A stretch of 64,000 nt of DNA. Source: Flavobacteriales bacterium (lineage in GTDB: Bacteria > Bacteroidota > Bacteroidia > Flavobacteriales_F > PHOS-HE28). The notes below the pieces were generated by a model. The model was given only the letters and a program-made list of their open reading frames with translations. It made no database searches and was not told the origin of the DNA. This document shows, piece by piece, positions 25,818 through 35,214 of this stretch (position 1 is the first letter of the stretch; each line of letters opens with the position of its first letter). The stretch is from NCBI GenBank assembly GCA_016718655.1, contig JADKCV010000019.1, positions 1-64,000 of the forward strand, read 5' to 3'. The position numbers and the translations under genes are program-made.

Positions 25818-25845
25818 GCCCCTAAAAATTGACGAGGTTAGGGGC
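25818..25845 (+). terminator. Stem-loop after the regulator gene
   Basis: GCCCCTAA (25818-25825) and TTAGGGGC (25838-25845) form a perfect eight-base stem with a twelve-base loop, about 95 bases past the regulator's stop. No T-tract follows, so it may be a factor-dependent terminator or a binding site. The rest of 25724-26000 shows only a 37-codon frame (25884-25997) of doubtful value. Confidence 0.4.
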
Positions 25846-26000
25846 CGCATTCCAACCGCTCCCATCGTCGAGATCCAAACGAAATGCGCCAGTACATCCA
25901 GCACCTGAACACAGCTGCATCCACTAACCATGCCTTGCGCAGCCCCCGCTGTCAGGTCGTGGGGGAGGTGGTCCTGGAGATGGTCGTGCTCCGGTGACTA

Positions 26001-27134
26001 TTAGGGCACAACCTTGATCGCGGTCTTCCCACCCAAATTGTCACTTCCGGCATTCAAGGTGCTCGCAACGCCGTTCTTCCAAACCCGGATGAAGTTATCG
26101 TTACCCAGCACGATCTGTTCCTGGCCGGTAACGTATACATCCGAGCCATTCACTGCTATACTGAAGGCCTGAGCCTTGGATGCTGTACCGTCCGTCAGGT
26201 TCTGTGCTACCCCGTTCGTCCAAAGTTTCGCAGCTGACTTCGACCCTCCGGGCACGGTGTGCTCAAGGCCACAAACGTGGACAACCCCGCCGCTCACGGC
26301 GATGCCCAGCGCTTCTTCCGTGTTGGTGCCCGTGGTCAATACCGTCTCTGTTCCGTTCGTCCACACCTTGGCTTTGTTCTGCCCGGAATGGTTCTCGTAC
26401 CCCGCCACGTGCACCACGCCGCCCACCACTGTAATGGACATGGCAGTGGCTTGGCCGATGCTACCATCGGTCAGGAAATGTTCCACGCCATTCTTCCAAT
26501 AGAGCGCACGATCACCTTTCCTGCCAGTGACATAGACATCACCGTTCGCGACATGGATGTCCGTGACCTGCCCGGCACCCAATCCATATGTTTCATTGTT
26601 CTTCGCGTACATGGCATAGGTGCTGTCGAGGACCGTGTTCCCGAATTCCGTGTGGACCACCTTACGGGTGTAGCACGTGTAAACATCCGCTCCATCCAAG
26701 AACACGGCGATCGATTGCTCGTAGAACCGCTTACGCATGGAAGTGTTCCCTTCAGGGATGTAAACACCATAGATCGTATCCAGGGCCACGGTCTGAGCGG
26801 CCCCATTGATCCAGTGGTCCCGGCGGAATACCAGTTGGTTATCCACCTGCGTGGTATGGTAGCCAACAACATGCACATCACTTGAGGCGACGTCGATATC
26901 GCGTGTGTGAGTACTCTGCGAAGCGGAAGGCAGCGTGCTTTCCGTACCGTTGAACCAGACCTTCGCCACCATGGTTCCGCCGACGTTCTCTGCCCCTGTC
27001 ACGTACACATCCGCACTTGAAGACGCTGGAGGCGGCTCCGGGTTCGGTTCCTCGGTGGTTTCATCCTTCTTGCAAGCCACCAGTGATGATGCTAGCCACA
27101 GGACTTGTAAGTGGAGGGTGGGGAAACGAAGCAT
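26001..27134 (-). CDS. Lipoprotein with propeller-like repeats
   Basis: From the ATG at 27134 (an in-frame ATG at 27140 is also possible) the product has 377 residues. Its lipobox is SLVAC, followed by a charged linker (KKDETTEEPNPEPPP). About seven repeats of 40-55 residues carry VHVAGYE/VYVTGQE and KVWTNGTE/ALYWKNGVE motifs, as in blade repeats of surface propellers. It is predicted to be anchored at the outer membrane. No catalytic residues are seen. A -7 promoter box (27154-27161) lies just upstream. Confidence 0.8.
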   Translation of the reverse strand: MLRFPTLHLQVLWLASSLVACKKDETTEEPNPEPPPASSSADVYVTGAENVGGTMVAKVWFNGTESTLPSASQSTHTRDIDVASSDVHVVGYHTTQVDNQLVFRRDHWINGAAQTVALDTIYGVYIPEGNTSMRKRFYEQSIAVFLDGADVYTCYTRKVVHTEFGNTVLDSTYAMYAKNNETYGLGAGQVTDIHVANGDVYVTGRKGDRALYWKNGVEHFLTDGSIGQATAMSITVVGGVVHVAGYENHSGQNKAKVWTNGTETVLTTGTNTEEALGIAVSGGVVHVCGLEHTVPGGSKSAAKLWTNGVAQNLTDGTASKAQAFSIAVNGSDVYVTGQEQIVLGNDNFIRVWKNGVASTLNAGSDNLGGKTAIKVVP

Positions 27135-27153
27135 GATCATGGCGTGATACGAC

Positions 27154-27161
27154 CAAAGATA
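27154..27161 (-). promoter_or_regulatory. Bacteroidota-type -7 box (TATCTTTG)
   Basis: Read on the minus strand the sequence is TATCTTTG, a match to the Bacteroidota sigma-A -7 consensus TAnnTTTG. It is 20 bases from the lipoprotein start, which fits a short leader. A well-spaced -33 TTTG is not evident. Confidence 0.5.
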
Positions 27162-27273
27162 AGACCCCGTCCAAGCCCAGCTTCACGTGTGCTCGCCTGG
27201 GCAGGCCGTCACTCCAACACCACCCGTTGGGCATACGAGCCTTGGTCGGACCGTAGCGAGGCCGTGCTTTCTC

Positions 27274-27306
27274 TAACTGGCGTGGGGGGCCAGTGGTCGC
27301 CAGTTA
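27274..27306. terminator. Nine-base perfect inverted repeat
   Basis: TAACTGGCG (27274-27282) and CGCCAGTTA (27298-27306) form a nine-base stem with a fifteen-base G-rich loop. It lies about 80 bases after the T9SS gene ending at 27386 (minus strand). A terminator without T-tract, or an operator for the lipoprotein downstream, are both possible. Confidence 0.4.
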
Positions 27307-27385
27307 CCTCTGGAAGAGACCGAACGAGGCCCGACCCTCACGCAAGTTGAGTCGCTGAACGATCCTGCCAGCTCGCGGAAGCGAT

Positions 27386-28706
27386 CTACTCCTTCACCAC
27401 GTTGAACACGAAGCTGGAATCGCGGGTGGTGGCGCGTAAGGTGTAGACGCCGATGCTGAGCGCAGAGATGTCGATCACGCCTGAACTGCTTCCCAGCGTG
27501 TGGTGCGCCACCCGTTGCCCTTGCGCGTTGTAGAGCGAGACCATCATCACGTCCTCTGTACTCGATAACGTCAGGAGATCTTGAGCAGGGTTCGGGAACA
27601 GGGAAAGGTTCGACACTTTGCTCTCGTTCGTGGTGATGCCGGTCCCTGTCTCGAACAACAATTCATCGAAGTACACCACCCACCCGTTCGCGGCAAAGGG
27701 GGACTGATCGTCCCAGCCGGCGACGTACTCCCCGTTCGGGGAAATGGCGATGGCCGTGCCCATGCGGTCGTTCGGTGCGTTGACGTCAAGCCCGTTGATC
27801 AGCAGGACATCCCGTAGGAACCGTGGCTGACTGCTCAGAGCGGGATGGTAGATGATGGCGTCGCGCAACAAGCTGCCGAACTCGCCGAACTTCTGCGCAT
27901 ATCCCACGGCGACACCATTGTTGGATACGCTGGTGAAGGTTGCCGCGATGTAGCCGAAGGGAATGTCGAAGGTGGTGAACTCGTCCGTACCGCGGTCGTA
28001 GATGAAGGGCTGGTTATCGAAGTCGCCGACCATCACCGAGGAGGCATTGATGTCGTTCACTGCATTGGTGCTGAACTGGGGCAGTGTGGTGCCGACCGGG
28101 ATTATCTCCAGGTCCGGCGTGATGTATACTGGTATGCGTCGCGTTCCACCGCCCAGACCCCTCATCATCCGCCCAGCCACCGATGGTGCCATCGTTGGTG
28201 ATCACATAGCCGGCCACCGCTTCATACGCCGGGTCGAAGATCTCCGTGAGCACGCCGGTCTGGGTGTTGTACTTGAAGGTGCCGAAGTCGCAGCAGCCGA
28301 TGGACATCTGCCCGGTGACCCACACGCCGTTGGGCGAGATACCGAACGTGGAGAACGAGGACTCCGTTGGGTTCGATGCCGGGAACCAGCCGATCGGGTT
28401 CCACACGCCGTCCCGCTTGTACCCGGGTTGCAGGATGAAATTCGGCTCGTCCAGGAACATGGACCCGGCCACATCGCCATTGTTGTTGATCGAGACCATC
28501 TCCGTGGCTTCAGTCTCCATCGGGGTCCACACCTCGGTGGCGAAGTCGAAGTAGGCACCACCACTCACCGCCACACCATTGTCGTTGATGTCGTTGAACC
28601 GGCTCCCGAACGAACTCGCGATGTAGTAGTCCATCTGGGCGAAGGTGATGGCCGCATAGGCGCAGCCGGTCAGCAGCAGTGCGATCCGGGTGTAAGGACT
28701 TCTCAT
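27386..28706 (-). pseudogene. T9SS-secreted repeat protein, split by one frameshift
   Basis: The first half starts with the signal peptide MRSPYTRIALLLTGC at 28706 and is open to 28014. The second half is open from 28192 and ends at 27386 with a T9SS type A tail (LFPNPAQDL to FNVVKE). Both halves carry blade-like repeats with NNGVAV, SPNGVWVTG and SPNGEYVAG motifs, typical of HAF/propeller surface proteins. The switch point is near 28155, in the GAGGGG tract after GGWADDEG, so a one-base error or mutation explains the split. A -7-like box (TACCTTTG) lies at 28741-28734. Restored length is about 440 residues. Confidence 0.75.
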
Positions 28707-28733
28707 GGGTTCGGGGTTGGTCGTGGTTCCCAA

Positions 28734-28741
28734 CAAAGGTA
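28734..28741 (-). promoter_or_regulatory. Bacteroidota-type -7 box (TACCTTTG)
   Basis: On the minus strand this reads TACCTTTG, matching TAnnTTTG, 28 bases before the start at 28706. No -33 element is obvious at the expected spacing. Confidence 0.45.
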
Positions 28742-28789
28742 GACGCCTCCGGATCGGTCATGGACCCGGTTCGCGATGACCTTGAACAC

Positions 28790-29212
28790 TCAAGGAGCAG
28801 TCCGCGATCGGTCCTCCACGTAGTACACCGTATCCCTGCAGATCAAGCCGCATGGGGTCTCGTGTACCACCATGAGCCCACGCCGACCATCGGCCATGCG
28901 GAAGGGGAGGCGCATGAACAAGTCGATGACCGAGGACCCTTCGATGTGTAGAATGCTGCGGTCGCCTCGGCCTACCGCGACCATGCCCCCGTGTTCGCTG
29001 ATGCGCCACACCGCGCGATAGTCCCCGCTCGTCGTATCCAAGGCCTCTTCCCCCATGATCATGTTCGTGCGGAAAGCGGCGAAGTCCGCGCTGTCCGCAG
29101 CACTGGCCCAATGCGGCTGACCGAAGGGGAAGGCGTCTAGTTGATCAGTGGTCGGATCCTGTGCGTGGGCCGCTAGCGGCAACAGCAGGAGGAAGGTGAG
29201 GAGGTTGTGCAT
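28790..29212 (-). CDS. Secreted hypothetical protein
   Basis: This 140-residue product has a clean signal peptide (MHNLLTFLLLLPLAAHA). The mature part holds two cysteines close together (CGLIC) and strands such as GRRGLMVVHETPCG, but no family is recognised. The gene lies about 80 bases upstream of the 28706 start on the same strand and may share its transcript. The function cannot be inferred. Confidence 0.65.
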   Translation of the reverse strand: MHNLLTFLLLLPLAAHAQDPTTDQLDAFPFGQPHWASAADSADFAAFRTNMIMGEEALDTTSGDYRAVWRISEHGGMVAVGRGDRSILHIEGSSVIDLFMRLPFRMADGRRGLMVVHETPCGLICRDTVYYVEDRSRTAP

Positions 29213-29395
29213 CGTAGTGTGCGGTACACGGATCCGGGGGATAGGTTCACTGCCGCGAGGACAGCCACGTACTTGGATGGTAACCTCAGCGCGGGGATCG
29301 GCGCATCACACAGGTAGCCTCAGGTCGTCCATCACTTCCCACCGATCCGGTGATCTCGTGCACCCAACACCGCCTTCGCACGATCTTCGCTGCGC

Positions 29396-30211
29396 ATGCG
29401 CTACCACGTCCATCCGGCACCCCACGACCTGGCCCACGTGGTGCGCTTCTTCTGGACCGTGGAAAGCGAGGCTACCGGTGATGTGCCACACCGCTTGACC
29501 GCCGAGACCTGCCCCAACCTGGTGTTCACGGTCCAGGGCGCGTTCACCGAGGCCGATGGTCGCGCGGCACCACGCGCGCACCTCGCGGGTGCGTTGCAGG
29601 CACGGGCGGACATGATGGCGCACGGGCCTTTCCGCTTGATCGGCGTGTACCTGTGGCCGTGGAGCACAGAGGTTCTTTTCGGCCAAGCGGCAGAAGCGTG
29701 TATCGGCCGTTTCATGGACCTGCGCACGTTGGCACCCGATCTGGCCCAATTGTGTAGCACATGGCCCGAATGCGATGCCGATGTCGAACACAGCCTTGCC
29801 ACGCTCACTTTCGGCCTGCGCAGGTTGGTGGACCCCAGCCGTGTACCCGCCGAAGCCATGCAGCACGTGGTGCATGAAATGTTGGGCGCCCAGGTGGACC
29901 GCTCCATCGATGACCATGCCGTGCACTGCGGGCTCGCCCGGCGGCAGTTCGAACGGCGCTTCAAGGCATCAACAGGTTTCCCTCCCGCGCTCTTCCAGCG
30001 CATCGCACGGTTCCAACGCACCTACCGTATGCTGGAGGACGGTACCGCCACCTCGCTCACGGACATCGCCCTCGCCGGCGGCTACTTCGACCAGTCCCAC
30101 TTCATCCGCGAGTTCAAACGCTACAGCGGCCTCAACCCGCGCGATTACTTCGTCAAGGCCCCCGACAAGGTGGACAACTTCTTGCGGCTCGCCAGCGCAC
30201 CACGCAGCTGA
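29396..30211 (+). CDS. AraC-family transcriptional regulator
   Basis: This is a 271-residue cytoplasmic regulator. The N-terminal domain (about 1-160, YHVHPAPHDLAHVVRFFWTVE) resembles the sensing domain common in AraC regulators of Bacteroidota. The C-terminal part (about 165-260) is an AraC helix-turn-helix pair: CGLARRQFERRFKASTGFPP then the signature DIALAGGYFDQSHFIREFKR and GLNPRDYF. It may control the VOC gene that starts about 50 bases downstream. The effector is unknown. Confidence 0.9.
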   Translation: MRYHVHPAPHDLAHVVRFFWTVESEATGDVPHRLTAETCPNLVFTVQGAFTEADGRAAPRAHLAGALQARADMMAHGPFRLIGVYLWPWSTEVLFGQAAEACIGRFMDLRTLAPDLAQLCSTWPECDADVEHSLATLTFGLRRLVDPSRVPAEAMQHVVHEMLGAQVDRSIDDHAVHCGLARRQFERRFKASTGFPPALFQRIARFQRTYRMLEDGTATSLTDIALAGGYFDQSHFIREFKRYSGLNPRDYFVKAPDKVDNFLRLASAPRS

Positions 30212-30265
30212 GGCCATTACGCGATCGTCCAATTTTGCGGCCACCTTGCGCCCGTGCTTTGCATC

Positions 30266-30647
30266 ATGAACGCACCGCGATCCCCGCCGGGCACCACCGG
30301 CTTACTCCTTCCTCGTCGCTGATGCCGAAGCTTTCATCGCCTTCCTCAAGCAGGCTTTCCAAGCCACCGACCGCGAGATGCACCGTGACGATTCGGGACG
30401 CGTGATGCATGCCGAGCTCACCATCGGCGACAGCGTGCTCATGCTGGGCCAGGCCTCCGGTGAATGGAAGGCGGCAACCATCATGAACTACCTCTACGTG
30501 GCCGATACCCACGCCACGCACCACACCTGCCTCGCCGCAGGCTGCACCGAACTCTACGCACCACGCGATGAGCAATACGGCATGCGCAGCTCCGGAATAC
30601 TGGACAGATGGGGCAATACTTGGTGGCTGGCGCAGCCGGTGGGGTAG
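30266..30647 (+). pseudogene. VOC/PhnB-like glyoxalase-fold protein with frameshifted N-terminus
   Basis: The C-terminal 89 codons (from 30378) are a clear VOC/glyoxalase-fold match: MHRDDSGRVMHAELTIGDSV, MLGQASGEWK and a closing DRWGNTWWLAQPVG. Upstream in the same frame the segment YSFLVADAEAFIAFLKQAF (from 30303) belongs to the family. The true start (ATG at 30266) is in another frame and needs two one-base insertions before it joins. It is probably a complete gene of about 127 residues with two indels. PhnB-like proteins of this type often have no known substrate. The gene follows the AraC regulator. Confidence 0.75.
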
Positions 30648-30664
30648 GTGAGGGTCCCACGGGT

Positions 30665-31276
30665 TCAGCAGAACGGCTGCCGGATGATGGTGCGCAACTT
30701 TTCCGGTGCGGAACGGCGCGCATCGCTCAGGTAGATCTCGCGGTGCCACCCGCGCATCACCTTGCCTTTGGAGCGGATGAAGGCGTGGAGTTTCGCGATG
30801 GTCGGCCCTTCGTCGGCATAGGGTCCGGTGTGCAGCACCTGCGCACAGGGGCCTTCGGTCATGTCCTGGATCCGCACCAGGTCCATGGCGGGGAGCACCT
30901 TCTTCTTGCGTCCCAGTTCGGCCTTCGCCGCCTTCAAAGCCTTCACCGTGACGATGGACGGTTGCATGATCATTGCCGTCCACTTCCACTTGTCCTTGCG
31001 CGCTTGCTCGAAGTCGTCCATGTCGTCGGCCCACCACAGAGCTTCCAAGGGCATCACCGTATAGTCGATGGCCTCGGCGCCTTGCTTGAACATGAACTTG
31101 AGCGTGTAGCTGAGCCCATACAACGTGGTGATGGCATCGGCGAAGGCCTGGCTGGTGTTCGGGTCCCCCTGACCTTCGATCATGAGGTAGCGCAGCCGTG
31201 GCACTTTCACCAAGGCCGGCTCAACGGTGGCCTTGTACAGTGCAGCATGGTCCTTCTTCAGGTCGAGCTTCTTCAT
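30665..31276 (-). CDS. GyrI-like small-molecule-binding domain protein
   Basis: This 203-residue cytoplasmic protein has features of the GyrI-like family (SOUL/GyrI fold): KVPRLRYLMIEGQGDPNTSQAFADAI at the start, MPLEALWW in the middle, and KGKVMRGWHREIYLSDARRSAPEKLRTIIRQP at the end. Family members bind small hydrophobic or cationic molecules; some hydrolyse cyclopropanoids. It is convergent with the VOC gene. The ligand is unknown. Confidence 0.88.
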   Translation of the reverse strand: MKKLDLKKDHAALYKATVEPALVKVPRLRYLMIEGQGDPNTSQAFADAITTLYGLSYTLKFMFKQGAEAIDYTVMPLEALWWADDMDDFEQARKDKWKWTAMIMQPSIVTVKALKAAKAELGRKKKVLPAMDLVRIQDMTEGPCAQVLHTGPYADEGPTIAKLHAFIRSKGKVMRGWHREIYLSDARRSAPEKLRTIIRQPFC

Positions 31277-31377
31277 GACAGCAAGCTAGCGGGACCGCTG
31301 CTGCCAGGAAGTGATGCCCGTCATCTGGCCACCGGCGAACGAAGTGTCTGGAACGGCGCTCCTGCGGCCGCTGGGGT

Positions 31378-31785
31378 TCATCGGGCTGCTCCCGGATCCA
31401 TGTGCTCCGCCAACCAGGCCAGCGCCGAAGGTTCATCGTCGAAGGTGCGCAGCGGGAAATCGGTCCGGAAGTAGGTCGCGTAGAGGGCACATAATTCCTT
31501 GTGCATCTTGGTGTTCGTCACGATCGCGAAGACCTTGGTATAGGAACTGGCATCGGTGCCCTTATAGTGGTCCGAATTCATGACGTTCAACTCGAAATCG
31601 ATGTCCTCCGGTACGGTGGCGAGCACGGCGGTGGGTTTGTTCGCGGCGAGTTGCTTGCGTGCCGCACGGACCTCGGCCAACCCCTTCACCGAGAGGATCA
31701 CTCCGGGCCGGAACCGGACGTGGATCAGCTCGGTCTCGTCGCATTCCACGATGGCCAGTCCGGTTTCGATCGCGCGCATAGGCAT
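31378..31785 (-). CDS. Small STAS/SpoIIAA-like domain protein (DUF7793-like)
   Basis: From the ATG at 31785 (MPMRAIETG) the product has 135 residues. The pattern of a charged start, a central LSVKGLAEVRAARKQLA helix and VFAIVTNTKMHKELCALY with LRTFDDEPSALAWL at the end resembles STAS-like proteins common in Bacteroidota. A longer frame to 31905 is open but would add a leader without clear function. No catalytic residues are evident. The role is unknown. Confidence 0.6.
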   Translation of the reverse strand: MPMRAIETGLAIVECDETELIHVRFRPGVILSVKGLAEVRAARKQLAANKPTAVLATVPEDIDFELNVMNSDHYKGTDASSYTKVFAIVTNTKMHKELCALYATYFRTDFPLRTFDDEPSALAWLAEHMDPGAAR

Positions 31786-31938
31786 GACGGCGAATATAGT
31801 GGCGGTTATGTTCCTGGGCAAGGGCACCGGGTGCGTGGTGCCCATCCATTGTGGATACTGCTCGTTGATCCGGATCACCCCCGTGGCCGCACACACTAAG
31901 GACATTTGGGCAGATCGTTTGCCCCGCCTGATCGACCG

Positions 31939-32883
31939 TTACATCCGCACGATCCGCTGCGCCTTCACCACACGGCCATCCACTTCCAGCACACTGAGGT
32001 AGGTGCCCGCAGGTGCCTCCTTGCCTGAGGCATCCCGACCATCCCATTGCGTGGTATATCGTCCCTGGTCCTGCTGGCCGGCGATGAGCATGCTCACTTC
32101 GCGTCCATTCGCGTCGGTGATCAGCACACGCACCTGCGCCGAGCGGAACACGTTGAAGTGGATGCTGCACCGTTCCGTCATGGGATTGGGATACACCGGC
32201 AGCAGATCGCCGTCCGTACCAAAGCGGTTGGGCTTGATGCCCACGGTGCCATCCAGTACGATGTCGAACTGACCATCGAGCTGGTCCTCTCCGATGCTGT
32301 TGAGCGGTATGATCCGTTGAGCCGCGTCGGGCTGCGAGGCCCATGGATCAGCAGCGATGTAGGGGTCACCCTCGAAGTACAACTGGGTGATCAGTCCTGG
32401 AAAGCCCGGTTTCGTCACCTTGAAGTGGATGTGCTTCGGACGGTACTGGTTCCCGTTCAGGTATGCGCCCGGCAGGATGGTCTCGAAGGCGTAGAGGCCA
32501 TTCTCATCGCTGAACACCGTGCCCCGTAACAGGAAGTTCTGCGAGGTGTCATAGACCGCAGCGGCGTTGGCCTGCCACACTTCGATCTTCACCCCTGATA
32601 TCGGCGTTTCGCAGTCGTTGGCAAGTGTCGTTCCGCTGATGAAGAGCCGCGTGCCGGGCTCGCCGGGCTGGGCCACCTGCGCGGTGTTGGGCGAGCCGGG
32701 CAGGTAGAAGGGGCCTTGGATGTCATCCGTGGTGGCCGCACATCCACCACCCGGTGCGAGCGGGGTGCCGAAGAGGTCGCGGGGGATCAACAGAGAGCCC
32801 ACACCCAGTAGGGAAGAGGCCCGCAGGAATTGGCGGCGGTCAAGGCCTTTTATAGGACGGGATGGACGTTCGTTGGTGCTCAT
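31939..32883 (-). CDS. Secreted intradiol ring-cleavage dioxygenase with Tat signal and T9SS-type tail
   Basis: This 314-residue protein begins with a twin-arginine signal (RRQFLRAS, about 16-23). The intradiol dioxygenase core (about 48-215) has the four expected non-haem iron ligands: Y111 (AAVYDTS), Y147, H151 and H153 (NQYRPKHIHF). Such enzymes open catechol rings using O2 and Fe(III). Residues about 225-314 form a FlgD-like/T9SS-type C-terminal domain (VYPNPMTERC to KAQRIVRM). The enzyme therefore probably acts outside the cell on aromatic or lignin-like compounds. It lies four bases after the T9SS gene at 32888. Confidence 0.88.
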   Translation of the reverse strand: MSTNERPSRPIKGLDRRQFLRASSLLGVGSLLIPRDLFGTPLAPGGGCAATTDDIQGPFYLPGSPNTAQVAQPGEPGTRLFISGTTLANDCETPISGVKIEVWQANAAAVYDTSQNFLLRGTVFSDENGLYAFETILPGAYLNGNQYRPKHIHFKVTKPGFPGLITQLYFEGDPYIAADPWASQPDAAQRIIPLNSIGEDQLDGQFDIVLDGTVGIKPNRFGTDGDLLPVYPNPMTERCSIHFNVFRSAQVRVLITDANGREVSMLIAGQQDQGRYTTQWDGRDASGKEAPAGTYLSVLEVDGRVVKAQRIVRM

Positions 32884-32887
32884 GGGG

Positions 32888-33874
32888 TCAAAGGATCAGG
32901 ATCCGTTGTGTGAAGATGCGTCCATTAGGGGCTGCAACCCGCAACAGGTAGGGTCCCGCTGCCCGTGCGCTGGCATCCAGCATGGTTTGTGGGCTGCTCG
33001 TGCGGGAGTTATGGGTAATGCGTCCAGTGGCATCATACAGTTCCACGGCCCCGATGCCGGATCCATCCGCTGTGGTGACGGTGATGCTGCGGTCCACTAC
33101 GGAAATGATCGGAGCGGCATCGGTCATTTCGGTGATAGCGTTCAAACCAGCGATGCAGGGTCCGAAGTATCGGAAGGGTAGCAGGTTCGGCTGGCTTTGG
33201 AAGAAGAGGGACCAAGGGCCGTTGGTAACTCCATCGTTACGTGTCACGCCATACCGGTAACTGCCGGTAGGGCCGTTGGTCTGCTGAGCGCGCAGCGTGT
33301 AATCGCCGGCTGGCAAGCACACCTCTTCCTCGTCCATCTGCACGGTGGTCGTGCTGATGTCCCAAGTGCCATTGCTCACGGTGGCACCGTTGACATCCGT
33401 GATCTGCCAGTTGAAGCTGGCATTGACCACCGATCCCGTGTTGAAGAAGTATACACGGAAAGGCGTGCAAGCTTCTGCCGGACAAAGGCTCTCCGACAGG
33501 GGGTAGGTGCATGTCTCAGTACCGTTCATCCCTTGGTGTGTAAGCACCAGTGTGCCGGTGAAGGAGGGAGGTGGCAGCAGTTGTCCGGGTTGCAACACGG
33601 AGCTGTGTGTTTGTGGGTTGCTGCCGATACCGAAGAAGGTCACTTGTTCACGGGTGATGGTGTCTCCCCCGGCATCCACCAAATGGAAGGCGGGATAACT
33701 GAAGAAGCTGCCTTCTGCTGCCTGGGCCACCACCTCGATGGCGGTGTCATTGAAGGCGGCGTAGGTGACGGCATTGATGATGAGATCCGCGCAGGTGCCT
33801 TGCGCGAAACCATGCGTTGAATGCAGCACCAACGCCAAGGCGAGCAGGTTGGTAGGAAGGATCGGTGTTCTCAT
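32888..33874 (-). CDS. Secreted T9SS protein of unknown function
   Basis: The ATG at 33874 starts a signal peptide (MRTPILPTNLLALALVLHSTHGFAQ), giving 328 residues. The mature part begins GTCADLIINAVTYAAF and holds four or more cysteines and beta-rich repeats. The end (SSPQTMLDASARAAGPYLLRVAAPNGRIFTQRILIL) is a T9SS-type tail. The stop lies four bases before the dioxygenase start, so the two genes are probably cotranscribed. No enzymatic motif is seen; it may be a partner surface protein for the dioxygenase. Confidence 0.8.
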   Translation of the reverse strand: MRTPILPTNLLALALVLHSTHGFAQGTCADLIINAVTYAAFNDTAIEVVAQAAEGSFFSYPAFHLVDAGGDTITREQVTFFGIGSNPQTHSSVLQPGQLLPPPSFTGTLVLTHQGMNGTETCTYPLSESLCPAEACTPFRVYFFNTGSVVNASFNWQITDVNGATVSNGTWDISTTTVQMDEEEVCLPAGDYTLRAQQTNGPTGSYRYGVTRNDGVTNGPWSLFFQSQPNLLPFRYFGPCIAGLNAITEMTDAAPIISVVDRSITVTTADGSGIGAVELYDATGRITHNSRTSSPQTMLDASARAAGPYLLRVAAPNGRIFTQRILIL

Positions 33875-33971
33875 GGGGTTCAGATGAGGGTTCCAGATGC
33901 GCATGGGATGCTTGTGTTTGATGATCACAAAGCTCCTCGATGCTCCACCCGCCCTCAATGGACGGATACGG

Positions 33972-34856
33972 TCAATGCTGGTACTTTTCCCGGACATGCT
34001 CCCGGTAGGCCACCGGCGTCATGCCTTCGGCCTTGCCGAACCAGCGCGAGAAGTAGGCGGGGTCCTTCATGTTCAACAGGTAGCCCACTTCCTTCACGGA
34101 GCGCTCGCTGTGCAACAACAGGCGCTTGGCCTCCAGTAACAGCCGGTCGTGGATCACCGCACTGGCCGTGCGCCCCAGCCGCTTCTTCACCAGCTCGTTC
34201 AGGTGATCGGCACTGATGGCCAACTTATCCGCGTAGTGCGTCAACTGCCGCTCCTCCAAGTAGCCGCGCTCCACCAGGTCCTGGAAGCGGCGCACAGGGT
34301 CGTGTTCCTCCAAGGGTGGTGTGCTCAGCGCGTTGCCCTCGCGCACCCATTGGGCACACTTGATCAGCAGGATGGAAAGGTAGCCGCGCACCACATCCTG
34401 CATCACCGCTCCGCCTTGCCCCAGTTCTTTTTCGATCCGCGCTACCAGTTCAATGGCCTCGTTCACCTGGTCCGCGTTCAAGGGCACGGAACAGGGTCTG
34501 CCCATGCGGGTGAACAGGTCGCCATGCACGCTGCCGCCCAGGCCCAGAAAGGCCTCCTGTCCGAACTGCACCACCACGGCCCGCATGTCCGCCGTGCGGC
34601 TCAGTTGGTGCACCTGACCAGCGCCCACCAGGTGCATGCCCGGCGCCACCACCGTGTGCTGCTCCAGGTCGATCATGTGCGTGCCGCCGCCTGTGGCGAA
34701 GAAGAAGAGCTCGTCGTAATCGTGCCGATGCACCTCGTTGTGTACAGGGCTGTCCACGGGCACGATGTGCTCCACCCGGGCCGGGGCATCGGAACCGTGC
34801 TCCAGTTCATGCGTGGGGATGGTGTAGCTGGCCACGGTGTGAAGATGCGGTATCAT
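33972..34856 (-). CDS. AraC-family transcriptional regulator with cupin-like sensor
   Basis: The product has 294 residues from ATG 34856 (307 from 34895). The N-terminal part (HNEVHRHDYDELFFFATGGGTHMIDLEQHTV) is an AraC cupin with histidines placed as in metal- or sugar-binding sensors. The C-terminal domain (about 190-290) has LAISADHLNELVKKRLGRTAS and the second helix-turn-helix EVGYLLNMKDPAYFSRWFGKAEGMTP. It lies upstream of and on the same strand as the dioxygenase pair, so it may regulate it. The effector is unknown. Confidence 0.9.
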   Translation of the reverse strand: MIPHLHTVASYTIPTHELEHGSDAPARVEHIVPVDSPVHNEVHRHDYDELFFFATGGGTHMIDLEQHTVVAPGMHLVGAGQVHQLSRTADMRAVVVQFGQEAFLGLGGSVHGDLFTRMGRPCSVPLNADQVNEAIELVARIEKELGQGGAVMQDVVRGYLSILLIKCAQWVREGNALSTPPLEEHDPVRRFQDLVERGYLEERQLTHYADKLAISADHLNELVKKRLGRTASAVIHDRLLLEAKRLLLHSERSVKEVGYLLNMKDPAYFSRWFGKAEGMTPVAYREHVREKYQH

Positions 34857-35214
34857 CGGCGAACGTTGCTTCAAAGGTGCAGGCGCCCCGATCATGCATG
34901 ACCTAGCGCCGCTCGAAGAACCGATCGTGGGAGAACACCAACCTCCAACGAAGCGATGGATCGTGTAGGCCGGACCATTCGCCTTCCGTTAAGCGGGCCG
35001 TTGGCATTGGTGGTAAGGTTGGTGGCCCACAGGATCGAGAATTGGAACAGGGCGCGCATGCGGAATGCTGTGGACAGGGAACAGTTTGGACGTTCGAGCG
35101 GTATGGATGAATTCGGTTTTCCGTCCCTTTGGCTTCACCTAGTGCATGAAGGAAACCGGCCTAAGCAAAACCAGCTGGCTACATTTGACAAGCACCCATC
35201 CAGCGCGAAACCAC
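34857..35214. other. Intergenic stretch between divergent genes
   Basis: These 358 bases separate the AraC gene (minus) and the SBBP protein (plus). They must hold both promoters. No clear TAnnTTTG box, hairpin or small gene stood out. Confidence 0.4.

Noticed and set aside
25884..25997. 37-codon small protein
   Set aside because: No ribosome-binding site, no homology and no hydrophobic pattern; probably chance.
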